Assembly: GCA_013399855.1 (NCBI GenBank)
Contig: VXAY01007012.1
Location: forward strand, 2,190,033-2,254,032
DNA length: 64,000 bases
From: Oxyruncus cristatus
Taxonomy: Eukaryota > Chordata > Aves > Passeriformes > Cotingidae
Reading direction: 5' to 3'
Shown here one piece after another: positions 1 to 12,150 of this stretch (its first letter is position 1; every line of letters begins with the position of its first letter). The position numbers and the translations under genes were made by a program. Under the pieces are notes generated by a model. The model did not search any database and was not told the DNA's origin. It saw nothing but the letters and a program-made list of their open reading frames with translations.

Positions 1-2759
1 GCCTTCAGTCCACCACAAAAACACCTCTGTCTCTAGAGGCACAGCAAATCTCTCCTGCCCATCCCACCGAAGGAGCAGTTGGCTCTAGGCACCTGCCAGA
101 CGTAAAAAAAGCCTTGAAGGAGGGACTGACCATGTTTTTAGAGTTCACAGCCTCTGGCATTGCTGTGTCATTGCTCATGGTTGTGGGAGAAGGAATCTCA
201 TGGCTGGTTTCCACCACGTCCACGCTTTGGAGAAGCACCGTCGTGGTGCCGACTTCCCAGACCAGCCACCGTCCTGCACCACAGCCCTCCAGCACTGAGG
301 GGCCTGCTCCACTCACCAGGTCATGCCTGGACACAGAGGGGCATCCCAGGGGACTTTAGCACCTGCCGGTGACCCAGTAATTAGTACAAATTTGGCATTT
401 TTGTGACCAAACACTGGAGCCAACCACTGCACACAGATGCTCTCCACACTTGCCTCCTCCACGAGCTACCTGAGGCCCCATCTGAGGTGACAGACACTGA
501 GAGGAGACACAGGTGCATGCTGAAGTGTTATTTCTACCAGCACAAAGAACAGAGGTCAGTCCAGGTGACAAAGCAGGGCAGGATGAGAACACAACATAAC
601 TCTTACTGCTCCCACACACTGTGTTCTCCTCCCTTAGGGAAAGATTGGAGCTGTTTCTTCACACCAGGCAACACCAGGTGGAAAGGCCAAGCAGACAGGC
701 CTTAGCCCTGGCTGACATTAAGACTTTGTGGGAGTAGGTTGTCTTGGTTTTATAGACAATAATAATTTTGGGGCAATGGGAATGGCAATGGGAAAGGTGA
801 GTTTTTTGTCTCGGGTGGAGAGTAGGAAGAAGCTTTGGATATCTGGATGGATTTAGCAGACAGGCTGAATCCATTCTCCCTGCTCATTGACACCCTGCTG
901 GCAATGGAGAAGGGAAAACTGTTCTGCTCAGCAAGTTCCTTTCTGAGCACGGATGACGCAGAAGGAAGGTGTGCCACGCAGGAGATGACACCAGTGCACA
1001 GACCAGAAGTGCTTGGCCACAAATGCCACGAGGCAGCGCACACTCTGAACACGCAGGAGGTCCTGCATCCCACACTCCTGCTCTGGAGCTGCTCCAGTGA
1101 GGGAAGCGTGGACCCTTGCCCCAGCAAGGAGCTCCTCTCACAAATCCCAGAGCAGCAGCACTGCACTGAAATAGACTCAGTTAAAATTTTCCAAGCCCTT
1201 GCTAGCGGGGCCCAAAATTTAAAAGATCGGCTGACCACACAATTCCCTGCCTCAGTACCACTGACCCTTCGCCAGAAGCCAAGGGAGATTCCATAAGGAT
1301 ACCACCAGCCATCTGTTTGCTGGTGTTCCCTCCTGGTTTGCCAAGAAACTCTCTGTGGTGACTGGATGAGCCGAGTCACCAGTTTGTCTGGGACTGGGCT
1401 GAGACTCCCACCAAAACATTTGTGCACATTTCTGGGCAACAGATAGATTTTGGCAACTTCTGATCCCAGCAGCTCTGGGCTGTCTTGCCCTGAGAGTAAC
1501 CCAGAGGTAAAGGTCTTTTATTCTGTTATCATTTCGAGTCTCCCTGAGCCAGCCAGTCCCCCAGGATTTATTCCAACATGAAAGAATTCAACAACTACTG
1601 AGAGAATGGGAAAAAGAAACCTTGAACTCCCAGAAGAACAAAGAAGTTAAGATGTCTCAGATCAGTTTTGTTTGAAGCCTAGGAAAGTAAAGTCACAGCA
1701 AAGTTAAGAGGCTGAAACAAAGCAGCAATGATTGGACATGTAGGCTTTGAAAGGCTGATTTCATTGTCACTGAAATAGTCCCAGCACTCCAAAACCTTCC
1801 ACCTGGAAGGTGTCTGGCAGCTGGTCCCTGAGCAATTCCATTTGGACCTTTCAGGATGTGGCGTTAATAACAAATTCACCCAGAGATGGAGCTTTTAGGG
1901 TCTGGATTATCAACTTAACTCCAGCCCAAACTAGTATGGGCCAAAACCCCAGAGCTCTGGCAGGCTGAATGAAATGGGTCTCTGCTTCCTTCTTGGAGCA
2001 TGTTGGGACCTCACCACACAAGGTACTGCTGCCACAAGTCAGGAAAGAAACCACAAGCTGGCCAGATCTTCAGCAGAGATTTCCTGCCTTAAGCCCAGGA
2101 AACAATCAGGATCATCTGCTGCTCTACCAGCACCCACTGTGTGGCTTTGTTGGGTGCTGACCAAGTAACTCAAGGCCTTAAGGGTGAAACATTGTGCTGT
2201 GGGCAGCCACGAGACACAGTACAACCCTTGGCAGTCTTTGGTTCCCCTGCACAGCATCCTGCCTGTCTGCTCTGCTGTCCATACCGTGCTGGAGCTGCAG
2301 CAGGGTGGAGTTTTTGGTGGCTCAGAAGGAGGTGTGTCCACCCAAGGCGATGGGAACTTGGAGCTCACTGAAAGAACTCATGGTACCCCTCATTTGTCTT
2401 TCTTCTAGGATGCAATTTCCAACCACGATGATGTTCCTTGGGCTAAAGGCATAAACTAAGGGAAGCAAAAAGCTACACCGGCTGCACGCAACACCTGCAG
2501 GGCACAGAATCCCTCCAGAGCTGCCCTCAGCTGCTCACAGCAAACAGGGAAGACTATTTCTAGTCCCTTCCTAGACTTCCAGACAGGGGATAACCAAGGC
2601 CTCCCACGGCCAATCTTTCTCCGTGCCAGAAAGGAAGGTACTGGACTCTGGAGAACCTCTTGCATCAAGCCGCCGGTCCTTCACCGGACCCGGGGTCTGT
2701 CACACAGCACGGGCAGGGTTAAACTCGAGGGGGAGGGGGCAGGGATGAGCACTCCTCAC
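1..2759 (-). other. PLXNA4: Intron downstream of the 124-nt plexin exon (partial)
   Basis: It starts on the minus strand with gtgagg at 2759 and runs off the left edge. I see no CR1 copy and no further plexin exon. It contains a 229-codon open frame on the minus strand (750-1439) with no recognisable domain and no coding-like composition, treated here as chance. A G-rich patch on the plus strand (2711-2744) lies just inside the intron. Confidence 0.75.
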
Positions 2760-2883
2760 CAGAACGTTGTACTGGGACACGGAGATGTTGTTGGGGTGCA
2801 CGGTGAGCCGGACGCACTGCTTCATCTCCGAGGCGAATCTCCGCGGCTCGCTGGAGCGCTCGCACCGCTCCTTCCTCGTGCAC
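2760..2883 (-). CDS. PLXNA4: Plexin-A4 exon: second half of PSI domain and start of the following ectodomain segment
   Basis: Internal coding exon of 124 nt (1 + 41 codons). Read on the minus strand it follows a pyrimidine-rich tract ending in cag and stops at a gtgagg donor. With the phase left by the exon at 44739-44839, it completes a split Thr codon. The translation begins CTRKERCERSSEPRRFASEM, continues KQCVRLTVHPNNISVSQYNV and ends in Leu at phase 0. The two early cysteines belong to the PSI disulfide knot. NNIS is an N-glycosylation sequon. Plexin-A proteins are single-pass neuronal receptors for class 3 and class 6 semaphorins, working with neuropilins in axon guidance; the PSI domain links the Sema propeller to the IPT stalk. 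The stretch after RFA fits PLXNA4 better than my recollection of PLXNA1 or PLXNA2, so the paralogue call is from memory. The next exon was not found within 1-2759. Confidence 0.93.
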
Positions 2884-3149
2884 CTGGGAGAACGGGGACA
2901 GAGAGGGACAGGGGGTGACGGACTGAAGCGCTGGCAATGCCTTCAACGTTGTCAAAATCGCAGGAAGACTTTTTGTCAAGCTGCAAGGAAGCAACAGCGA
3001 GCATCAAAGCACCCCCCCCCCCCCCCAACGCCTCCTGACTGGAATTTGGAGTGTGACTGAGGACTTGAGGTAAGACTGCTATCTAGTCATCTCAGGTCTG
3101 AGGAGAAGTAAACAAAGCCCAGGGGTTGGTGGAGGAGAAGGGGTTTGAG

Positions 3150-3667
3150 GGTGTGATGGTGAAATCTCTCCACACCAAACCAAAGGAGTAACCCCCTTGT
3201 CCAGGAAGGCCACCTACGCACGGGACATTCACCTGAGAGGCAGCTGAGTAGGGTCACAAACCATCAAAGATCCCCAAAGCGCCCCCCAGATTCATTCCTG
3301 AGGCCTCCCACCACCAGAGATTGCCTGTCATGAGAGACTGCGAAGCTTCACCCCCCCACCAAGGGGATATTAATCCACTGGACTCTGCTGTTTGGGACAG
3401 TCACCACCCAGAAGACCAGAAGATGCCACGGGATGCCAGCGGGTTACAAAGAGTGGAGATACATTTTCTAGCTAAATCTCTCTCTTTGTCCTTCTCATCC
3501 TCCTCTCCCCCCACCTCCTTTTTCCTATTTCTTTCCATCTCTCTTTCTCTGTCTCACATTTACCATTAAATAAAACCCCACAGTACTGACTTTGCCATTT
3601 GGTCTCGTTTGTACCTCAATTCAGGCAGAGGCAATTCTAATAATTTTAATAACTGGATCATAACACA
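3150..3667 (+). mobile_element. Probable solo LTR of an avian endogenous retrovirus
   Basis: The right half has LTR architecture: a long CT-rich stretch (about 3474-3560), an AATAAA polyadenylation signal at 3569-3574, then a short R/U5-like segment ending in "taactggatcataaca". That ending resembles many passerine LTR ends from memory. No primer-binding site or gag-like frame follows, so it is read as a solo LTR in plus orientation, antisense to PLXNA4. The left boundary (a TGTG near 3153) is a guess, and no clean target-site duplication was found. Confidence 0.45.
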
Positions 3668-3805
3668 AGGTGAACACAGAGTCAGGCTGGGAGGGTGAGG
3701 ACAACCCTGGAACACGGGAGGAGCGACAGCTTTGGGTGGAAAGTCAGCTCTGTGCTCTTTGGGACTGCACTAGATGGGCAACTCATGTCCTGGAGCGCTC
3801 CAATT

Positions 3806-3938
3806 CATAGCATCGTAGTCTAAGGATGTCCTGAGTCGGAAGGGACCCACAAGGATCATCCAATCCAACTCCTGGCCTTTCAAAGTGACAACCCCAAGAA
3901 TCCCAGCATGTCCCTGAGAGTGCTGACTCCAGTGCTAG
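3806..3938 (-). mobile_element. CR1 LINE 3' fragment
   Basis: This is the complement of a CR1 tail: "gtcggaagggacccacaagg", then "atccaactcctggcc" and "aatcccagcatgtccctgag". It belongs to the subfamily whose tail reads "cctgagttggaagggaccc". The 5' end is truncated and the copy is moderately diverged. Confidence 0.7.
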
Positions 3939-4489
3939 CAGCCATGGGATTGCTCAGCAGGCTGGGGAGTTGCGAGGACACCATGAAAAGAGGGAGGGTG
4001 ATGGGTGGAAGCCCCATCCCTTGGGCAGAACGAACAGATTCTCTGTCTCTCTACCCACACAGCAGGTACAGCATAACCGTCCCTTGGCCAAACCCACAGC
4101 CCTGGACACGCTCCTGTTGAAGGGCAGTGGGACACCTTGGGCAAGGTTCTCGACCTTGTAGAGAAGCTGCTTTTTGGCCCTGCTTTGGCCAGTCCTGTGG
4201 TACCTCTGGGCTGCTGGTACCTCTCTGAGGGGATGGGGCCACACTCCAAGCCATTGCCCAGCAGCTGCTAAATAGTCCCTGCAGACTAAGGAGCTTTTGA
4301 TATCTGTTTTGAAAACGCCTGACCAGAAGTGCTGAGGGTTGAATCTGAAAACTTCTGGCATTCCCAAAGAGTGGCAGTTCAGTGAGAGCGGTGGGTGCAC
4401 ACACCGGGGCTGCACAGGCCCTCAGAGCTCACACCACCCGCTCCCTGTGGGTGCCTCCAGTCCTGTCGCTGCCTCTGTTCTCACCTCTC

Positions 4490-4800
4490 TGGTGTAAACA
4501 CAAGCCAGCAACGTGAATTAGGAGCTTTTTGCCCCGTTTCCATCCAGATTTGCGTTTGCTTAGCATGAACCACATCTGTATTTCACTCCACGCGCGCTGC
4601 CCAAGGCCGTCGCTCCAAGGAAGGCCTCTGCCTGGAAATCCACGGGGCTAATCCAGAAGGACAGCTCCAGCTGCATGCCAATTACCTTTTGCCATTAGGT
4701 TAATGTTATGGACTTGCACGGGGTGTCTTCGATGGATTTTGTTATTAGCAGTGCTATTACCCCCCATTAAAATCAGCTATAAAGACTAAGTGTGGCTGTT
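4490..4800. other. Unique intronic segment, candidate conserved non-coding element
   Basis: A repeat-free stretch with AT-rich homeodomain-like motifs ("ccaattaccttttgccatta", "gttattagcagtgctattac") embedded in mixed composition. This texture is typical of deeply conserved enhancers near neurodevelopmental genes. Conservation is inferred from appearance only. Confidence 0.2.
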
Positions 4801-6522
4801 AAATTATTCACCTGCTCTCAGACTTCAGAGGTTTAGTTGTGAGAGCACGTGGGGGCTGCTGGAGCTTCAGCTCAAAGATCACCCCTCAACGTCCTTGTTC
4901 CCTGCAGAAGAGACTGCACCTACCTGGGGATTTGCAGATGAGGATCCATGGAAACACATGCGAAAAAAACCCTCAATATACGGGTAACCCTAATTTGAAA
5001 AGTCTTGGGGTGACCTAAACCTTTAGGGCTTGGCTTCTCTCCAGTGACTGAAACCAGAAGAAATAAACACCCCAACTTCAAACTCCAATGTCTCCATCTT
5101 TCTGGGAGAGGAATGTTGTGCACTTCCAGAGGCAGGAGTCATAAAGGGAGATCTGTGCCATTCTCAGCACGCTCTGGGTTTGCTCTGCAGGTCTGAGAGA
5201 GCAAGAGCAGCACTGCAGCTCCTGCTCTCTGTTCCCCAGGAGCCTCCATCCCATTAACTCTCCTTTAGTGCCTCCACATGCTGGATGGGGAATTTTAAGC
5301 AGGCATTCCCCAGAGGGTTGGGCCAATACCTGATTAACTGCTCCCAAAACTGTGAGTCCCCTATGGTGGCATGAAAGCCAAGCGGTAAAACGCTGACCTG
5401 AGATTTTTCTAAGCACTTCCATAAAACAAACAGCCACTGCAATCCCATGAAAGCTCTGCAGGGTGTGGCTAAACCATGACAATTCCTCTCCTGAGAGCAT
5501 CTTGGAAGGAAACCCTTTTGGGTCTTGTGAGCACACAAGCACCCAAATTCTTCAAGATGTCCTGTTACCTCCCTTTTATTTCCTCCACCTGTAGCATGAC
5601 AGAAACATCTGGACTTCCTAAAATTTAATGGGCACATACCCAGGCTCAATTCAAGTCTATGGAAATAGATTAATCATCTAGGAATAATGTTTGCATTCCT
5701 AATCCCATCACTGAGCAGGAATATAATAACCCACTTCATACACATTTAAGACATTTAACTTTTCAGACCAAAAACTCACTCCATGTTTGACTGATGTGTC
5801 TTGAAGCCTTAATATCTGTCATAGGGTGTGTTGCCATCCAAATAATAATGAAATTATGAAAAACCAAACTAAGCCTGGTTTTAATAAAACGTTAAGGTTG
5901 CAGTGTCAGAGTCTCAGGAATTAGGGACAGCCAGACTGAAAGGAGCTTCTGCACTTCCAATTCTGCTCCCTGCACTCCCACACTGAAAGCTGGACTTTAA
6001 TTAGAGGATCACAGGTTATTATTCCTTTATTCCACAGTGACCTCAATTCTGCCACTTCCCAACTTCTGACTTCGACTCAATGGTATTTCTCAATTTAAAA
6101 AAACCCCAAACACCCAACTGTGCCTGTGCTTGAGTCTGATGATGGGGGAGTTCTGCCCAGCTGGCTCTGGGTCACCATCAGGGTTCAGGCTCTGGGGTCA
6201 ACACCACAGTAACGTAATTCCCCCCAGGGAACTGATCCCAGCTGCTCCTGAAATCAAGACTAAAGGAATGCAGCTGCCTGCCAGTGGGTTTTGCAGGTTT
6301 GGCCACGCAGGAGAGAGGGATGAGGGCTCTTCTCCCGAGCCTTGTCCCCATGGTCTCTCCATCTCCTCTTCCTTGAACACCTTCTCTATCCTGAGCTGGA
6401 GCAGGAGGAGCATCCTGTGGGTTGTCACACCACACTCTCCCAAGGTCTGAGCCCAGCACCTGCAGCTGGGGTTCCTCAGAGGGAAAATGTGGTGGATTTT
6501 CCCTGTGGTGGATTACCCTGAG

Positions 6523-6765
6523 GTAGGGAGGATTTAGGCTGGGTGTTAGGAAGACACTTTTTACTCAGAGTGGTGGGGCACAGGCACAGGTTGCCCAGGG
6601 AGGTTGTGAATGCCCCATCCCTGGAAGTGTTCAAGGCCAGGTTGAACAGGGCTTGGAGCAACCTGGGATACTGGAAGGTGTCCCTGCCCATGGCAGGGGG
6701 GGGTTGGAACAGGATGATCTTTAAGGTTCCCTCCAATTCAAGCCTTTCCATGAATCTGTGGCTCC
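6523..6765 (+). mobile_element. CR1 LINE 3' fragment sharing its flank with the copy at 14525
   Basis: It runs from "ggatttaggctgggtgttag" through "caggttgcccagggaggttg" to a CR1 tail near 6760. The roughly 110 bases after the tail (to about 6873) are also found, inverted, beside the CR1 copy at 14525-14765, so this copy is part of a larger repeated segment. Confidence 0.85.
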
Positions 6766-6885
6766 TGGAGGAGCACGGCCTGTCCGTAATGCTGAACACA
6801 CCCAGCTGAGGGGTGTGTTTCAACATCACCTTCACAGATGCCCTCCCTCATTTCCACACTCTCCTCCCCCTTTGCAACAAAAGAC

Positions 6886-7098
6886 ATGGGGAAGAAATTA
6901 TTCCCTGTGAGGGTGGGGAGGCCCTGACACAGGTTGCCCAGAGAAGCTGTGGCTGCCCCAGCCCTGGAAGTGTCCAAGGCCAGGCTGGACAGGGCTTGGA
7001 GCAACCTGGGCTAATGGAAGGTGTCCCTGCCCATGGCAGGGGGTTGGAACTGGATGATCTTTAAGGTCTCTTCCAACCCAAACCATTCTGTGATTCAG
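6886..7098 (+). mobile_element. CR1 LINE 3' fragment
   Basis: It starts within the C-terminal ORF2 region ("ggggaagaaattattccctg") and ends in "cttccaacccaaaccattct" plus a short "gtgattc" tail. It is in the same orientation as the neighbour at 6523 but is a separate insertion, because each has its own tail. Confidence 0.9.
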
Positions 7099-7109
7099 GG
7101 GAGCACAAA

Positions 7110-8620
7110 AAGGTACCTGCCATAAAGCTTCCAGTCGTCTTCTGTGCTGCCAAAACTGTTCTGCCCTCCTCCAAGAGTGGGGTGCGGCAGCAGAGAAAAT
7201 TGTTTTGGCATGTGCAGAGCAAAGTGCTGCCCTCCAGCACCAGTCCCAAAATCCCTGAGTGGCGGAGGCTGAGATGCAGAAACAAAATGTGACAAAGCAC
7301 CCAGCCTGCTGAAGGCACTGCCCAGAGGGGACACTGCAGCCCCAGAAGTTCAGCACACTGTAAATAAAGGCAAAAGGGACTTTTAATAAATAAGTACCTC
7401 CAGACGCAAGTGCCTCCCTCATGGAAGTGGCCACCTGGAAGGCAGCTGCCTGCACTCAGTCTGTGAGAGGGGTATTGTAACACCCCAACCCCAACACATC
7501 ATTCCTGTTGTCTCTGTGGAGAGTCAGGCTGTGTTTTGGGCTCTGGGAGATTGCTGTGACTCTCCTCTGCTCTCATCTGGCGTGTCTACCACGGTTTATG
7601 AAGAAAAAAATACCTTGTACTGCCAATAACTGCTTTGCTTTAATAAAATCCCTGTAAGTGCAACATGCCGGGGATGTCAACGTGCAGAGATCACTTCCCG
7701 TGCCATACACCCTAATTCCCTGCTATTCATGCTATAATTACCTGATGTGTTAACTCCCACCCAGTGGCATCACATTACACTTAAGGCACCTAAAAGAGCA
7801 TTTCCCACTCCTGAACTTACTGGAATAAGATCATGGTGCAGACACTGCGCTTCTCCCTGTGTCTTAATAGCAGCTGCTATTTCATTACCAGCTGCTTCTC
7901 TCACAATTCCAAGTGTCCTGCTTTGTCCAAAACCATTAGTACAAACACTAAGAAGCTGGCCCTACCACTGAACCATGAGGAATGTTCTTTCCTCCTCGTC
8001 TCCCATTAAGAATAAATCCTGCTAACACTAACCGTCTGTTCACCAGCCACTACCCAATTATTTTCATAATGTTAAATTAATACTTCGTGCTTCTGCAGGG
8101 TCTCTCATCCGAGCATCTCCAAGGGCTTTGCCTGGAGCTAATTAAACCTTGCGATACCTCCGTGAGGTTGGAATATTACCAGGCAGAGACAGGAAAGTGA
8201 GGCACAGCCATGGCTGTGCCAGGGAGCAGAGCAATTCCCAGGTCTCCTGAGGATGAGATGAAGGTCCTGGTTTGGTGGCCAAGAGGTCACGGTTTAATCC
8301 CAAGGACCTCAAAAACAACTTGCGGGGGCAAACGCAGGCCTGAAGAGGAACCTGGTGCTGTTCCACCTCTGCAGTGAGATGGTTCTTCTGCCTCTCTAGG
8401 GCTTGGTCAAGCCAAGTCCTGACTCACTCCACCGCCTCCAGGATTTGTCCCTAAGTGTCCAAAGCTAGGAGGGTTAACCTGGAGCCCAGAAATTTTTGGA
8501 GAGGCTCAGCACAGGCACAAGAACTCGGTGCACCTGGATATACCAGGTAAAAGAAGGATTTGGTAGGGTATGTCTACACCTGCCAGCTCTTTGTTTGCCC
8601 TACGAACAGTGGGGAAAAAA
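7110..8620. other. Unique intronic sequence
   Basis: No repeat family or coding exon recognised. Two AT-rich, possibly conserved patches lie at about 7590-7790 and 7990-8160 ("tgctattcatgctataatta", "acccaattattttcataatg"). Confidence 0.4.
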
Positions 8621-8631
8621 GGGCTGCCAGC

Positions 8632-8741
8632 TGGGGCTCTGGGCAACCTGGTGTAGTGGAAGGTGTCCCTGCCCATGGCAGGGGGTTTGAACTGGATGGT
8701 CTTTAAGGTCCCTTCCAACCCAAACCCTTCTGCGATTCCAA
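8632..8741 (+). mobile_element. Short CR1 LINE 3' fragment
   Basis: Only the last 110 bases are present: "gggcaacctggtgtagtgga", then "cctgcccatggcagggggtt" and the tail "ccaacccaaacccttctgcg". Confidence 0.85.
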
Positions 8742-9164
8742 GGCGTGTGTGCCACGGACATTCTTTCACCTGCCTTTGCCTCCCGGTGAAGACTCATCTC
8801 CATCATCCTGTTGTAGGAGAAAAAAACCCCAAATCAACACCCTCAGCTCCCACACATAAAGTCCCCCAACCCCCAAAACTTTATTTTTCAATCTGACCTC
8901 TTTTTGGCTGTACCTTTGTTTCCCTCATGCCCGTCACAGTGGGGCCCTGACCCTCGCTGCCCCCTCACCACCTGGGCTCTGGGCTAATGGGGGTTAAGTG
9001 GCTGTGAACACAACATCTGCAGGGGGTGGAGACTGGGTCAGGAAGCTGAAGGTGAAAGGAAGATGCCTTCTGACCATGCAGAAGGTAGGAAGAGGGAGAA
9101 AACTGTGGGAAAGACGCTGCTTGCATGAAGAAGGGAGCAGGGCAGTTGCAAGTGCTGATCGAGG

Positions 9165-9575
9165 TCACAGAATCACACAATGGTTGGGGTTGGAAGCGAC
9201 CTGAAAGCTCATCTCATTCCACCCCCCTGCCATGGGCAGGGACACCTGCCACTAGCCCAGGCTGCCACAAGCCTTGTCCAACCTGGCCTTGGACACTTCC
9301 AGGGATGGGGCAGCCACAGCTTTTCGGGGCAACCTGTGCCAGGGCCTCCCCACCTTCACAGGGAAGGATTTCTTTCTAATATCTCTTCTAAATCTACCCT
9401 CCTTCAGTTTAAGGCTATTCCCCCTTGTCCTGTCCATCCAGGTCCTTGTCCCCAGTCCCTCTCCAGCTCTCCTGGAGCCCCTTTAGGGCCTGGAAGGGGC
9501 TCTCAGGTCTCCCTGGAGCCTTCTCTTCTCCAGGGGAACCCCCCCAGCTCTCCCAGCCTGGCTCCATAGGTGAGG
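9165..9575 (-). mobile_element. CR1 LINE 3' fragment, about 410 bp
   Basis: It begins with the reversed tail "tcacagaatcacacaatggt" and continues through the complement of the ORF2 C-terminus to "cccagctctcccagcctggc". It is longer than most copies here. It contains several frameshifting differences and encodes nothing intact. Confidence 0.9.
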
Positions 9576-10879
9576 TCACCCCCCACAGGAGCAGTGGGGT
9601 GGGATAAGTGCCTCCAAGGGGGATATTTCTATGCCTCTCAAACTTCTAGTCCATCTCTCCACTCCACTACTACCTGAAATGCCTGAGTTTGCTTTGGGTG
9701 GCTCCTGATTTCTTGGCAGAAACCAGAGGAAGGTCGGCAGAGCTGCTGATGCTCTTCAGACCTGAGCCAGAGCATCCCTGCAGCTCTGCAGCTCCCATTT
9801 CTCACACCAGGATGGAGAGACGCCGCACAGAGAGCTCTGGAGACCAAAATCTCTGGAGCCATTCATTATCCAAACTGCTCCCCAGTCCCACGAGCCTGGG
9901 GCTTTTCTCTTTCTCACACCTGCCAGTGAGGCAGCCACTTGTGATTAATCCTGGGGGAGAAAGCCAAGGAGGCAGTTTCCCTGTCTCTTTTTTTTTGTAT
10001 TTTATTTTCCTTTTTTTTTTTTTTGTGAAAATGATGCAGTCAGAAAACCAGCAGAGAGTCCTGACCATGCTCATAACCATAACTGTCGAAAAAGGAGATT
10101 TGGATCCTGTTCTTTCCCTTAATTTCCCCAGAAGCAGACTAAAATATGTGAATTTTTTAATATGAGACCAAAAAAAAAAAAAAAAGTCAGTTTTCTGGCA
10201 ATGGAAAAGGTCTTATCTGCAAGTTTTCTAATTAATAACAAATTACAAGACAAAAGTGGAGACTGGATCTGATCAGAAATTCCTACTCAGAACAGAGCAT
10301 TTGGGTTTGGGTTTTTTTTCCCCCAAATGGCAATTAGCGCCCTCTAAAATTTTTTAATGTGGGAAATAATACCATGAAAAATAAATTTCTAGGACTAAAC
10401 TCCAAAGAAATGAATCCCTTTTGGAGAAGCCTCCCCATTTTCATGCACAGTGGCTTTTTATCTTTGGCTGCTTTTGCATTTCAAGGCTCACTGTGGCCAC
10501 TCCGGTGGGTTTGGAGGGAAGAAGAGGGACGTGGAGCACCCGTGTTTGGTGGCAAAGCTGAGAGACAGCTCAGTGGTCTGGGAGACACCCTCCCACCTCC
10601 TCCAAACAGGTGATTTCCCAGCAGCAGTGTTTTGGCAAAAGGGTTTGACATCTCAGCTCTCCTTTCTGATTCCCAGCGGTGACATTTCCCTCGGGGGGAT
10701 AAATTCTCTCACCCTCGGATCGCATCGCTCCAGCCACCCCCTCCTTCCCCCTTCCCTCCGCTGCTGGGGGTGGCAGGTGGGATTCACAGCCGCAAGGAGA
10801 GGTCACTGGGGCAGGATGGGATATTTTGATGGGATGGCATCCCCATTTTCATCCCCAACCTGTTCATTCCTAAGCATTT

Positions 10880-11373
10880 ACATCAGGAAGGATATTGAGG
10901 TGCTGGAGCAGGTCCAGAGAAGAGCAACCAGGCTGGTGAAGGGACTTGAGCACAAGTCCTATGAGGAGAGGCTGAGGGAGCTGGGGGGGCTCAGCCTGGA
11001 GAAGAGAAGGCTCAGGGGAGCCCTCATCGCTCTCTACAACTCCCTGACAGGAGGTTGTAGCCAGGTGGGGGTTGGTCTCTTCTCCCAGGAACCAGCAGTA
11101 GGACAAGAGGGCTCGGCCTCCAGCTGTGCCAGGGGAGGTTTAGGTTGGATATTAGAAAGAAATTCTTTCCAGAGAGGGTGATCAGCCATTGGAATGGGCT
11201 GCCCAGGGAAGTGATGGATTCTCCATCCCTGGAGGTGTTTAAGCTGAGGCTGGACGTGGCACTGAGTGCCATAGTCTGGGAACCGCGGTGGGGTTGGATC
11301 AAGGGTTGGACTTGATGATCTCGGAGGTCCTTTCCAACCCATCTGATTCTAGGATTCTGTGATTCTATGATTT
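10880..11373 (+). mobile_element. Long, young CR1 LINE fragment (ORF2 C-terminus plus 3' tail)
   Basis: The 5' part encodes the end of the CR1 ORF2 reverse-transcriptase protein ([20 protein letters not shown], then [10 protein letters not shown] and LEKRRLRG). It is followed by the 3' end and repeated "attctRtg" tail units. It is about 96% identical by eye to the copy at 40606-41058. A one-base deletion in "caggaacc" (the other copy has "caggtaacc") breaks the reading frame, so it is a dead fragment. The 243-codon open frame spanning it is not a host gene. Confidence 0.95.
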
Positions 11374-11996
11374 GGTGGTGCAGGGTCACTCTCGCTGGGT
11401 TCCTCAGCTTGTGTGAGGTGGAGATGTTGCCCCATCCCACTCTTCACCTCTTCCCAGTTGTGTGTTCTTAGCTCAGGCACAATTCCCATTTTTTCTCACC
11501 TCTCTTTAGCTCTTCCCCTTAAAATTCACCCTGTGACTTCCTCTTCTCCTCAGATTATCTGTCTGCCTCCTTCACTCTTATCAGCACCTCCAATGGTCTC
11601 CCTATCCCAGTATATTGGATAGATAAATCCAAGAAGAAAATCCAGGCGGAAGATAGAGAGGTTGACAGGAAACTTTCAGGGAAATCTGATTTAGGTGCAG
11701 TTTGAGGACCCTGAGCAGCCCAAACAGTCCTATCTGTCGTGGATCGAGACAGGCTAAGACACAACGATTTTCCATTTCTTCCATCTCGTCGTCTCCAAGT
11801 GGAAATCTGAGGTTTCCCAGCCCAGCCAGAGCCCACAGTGAGGTGGCTGTTCCAGCAGGTACCTGGCAAGAGTCAAGCTGAGCAGGGTCCTGCATCCCCA
11901 GCTCAGCCCAGAACAACAACCCGGGAATCTGAAATCTAGCAGGGAGTGCAGGCATGGCCCAGCAGCAGCTCTCCTTGTCCATAAAGGGAAGGATGA

Positions 11997-12150
11997 CTTG
12001 TGGCTGCCCCAGCCCTGGAAGTGTCCAAGGCCAGGTTGGACGGGGCTTCGAGCAACCTGGGCTAGTGGAAGGTGTCCCTGCCCACGGCAGGTAATTGGAA
12101 CCTGATGATCCTTAAGGTCCCTTCCAACCCAGACCATTCCATGATTCCTA
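11997..12150 (+). mobile_element. CR1 LINE 3' fragment
   Basis: It starts at "acttgtggctgccccagccc" and runs to "cagaccattccatgattcc". The 5' truncation falls inside the ORF2 end. Confidence 0.88.

Noticed and set aside
750..1439. 229-codon minus-strand open frame, the longest outside repeats
   Set aside because: No recognisable domain, no splice or promoter context, composition like random intron, and the opposite strand is open over 153 codons too.
10450..11181. 243-codon plus-strand open frame
   Set aside because: The C-terminal half is CR1 ORF2 and the N-terminal half is unique intron read through by chance.
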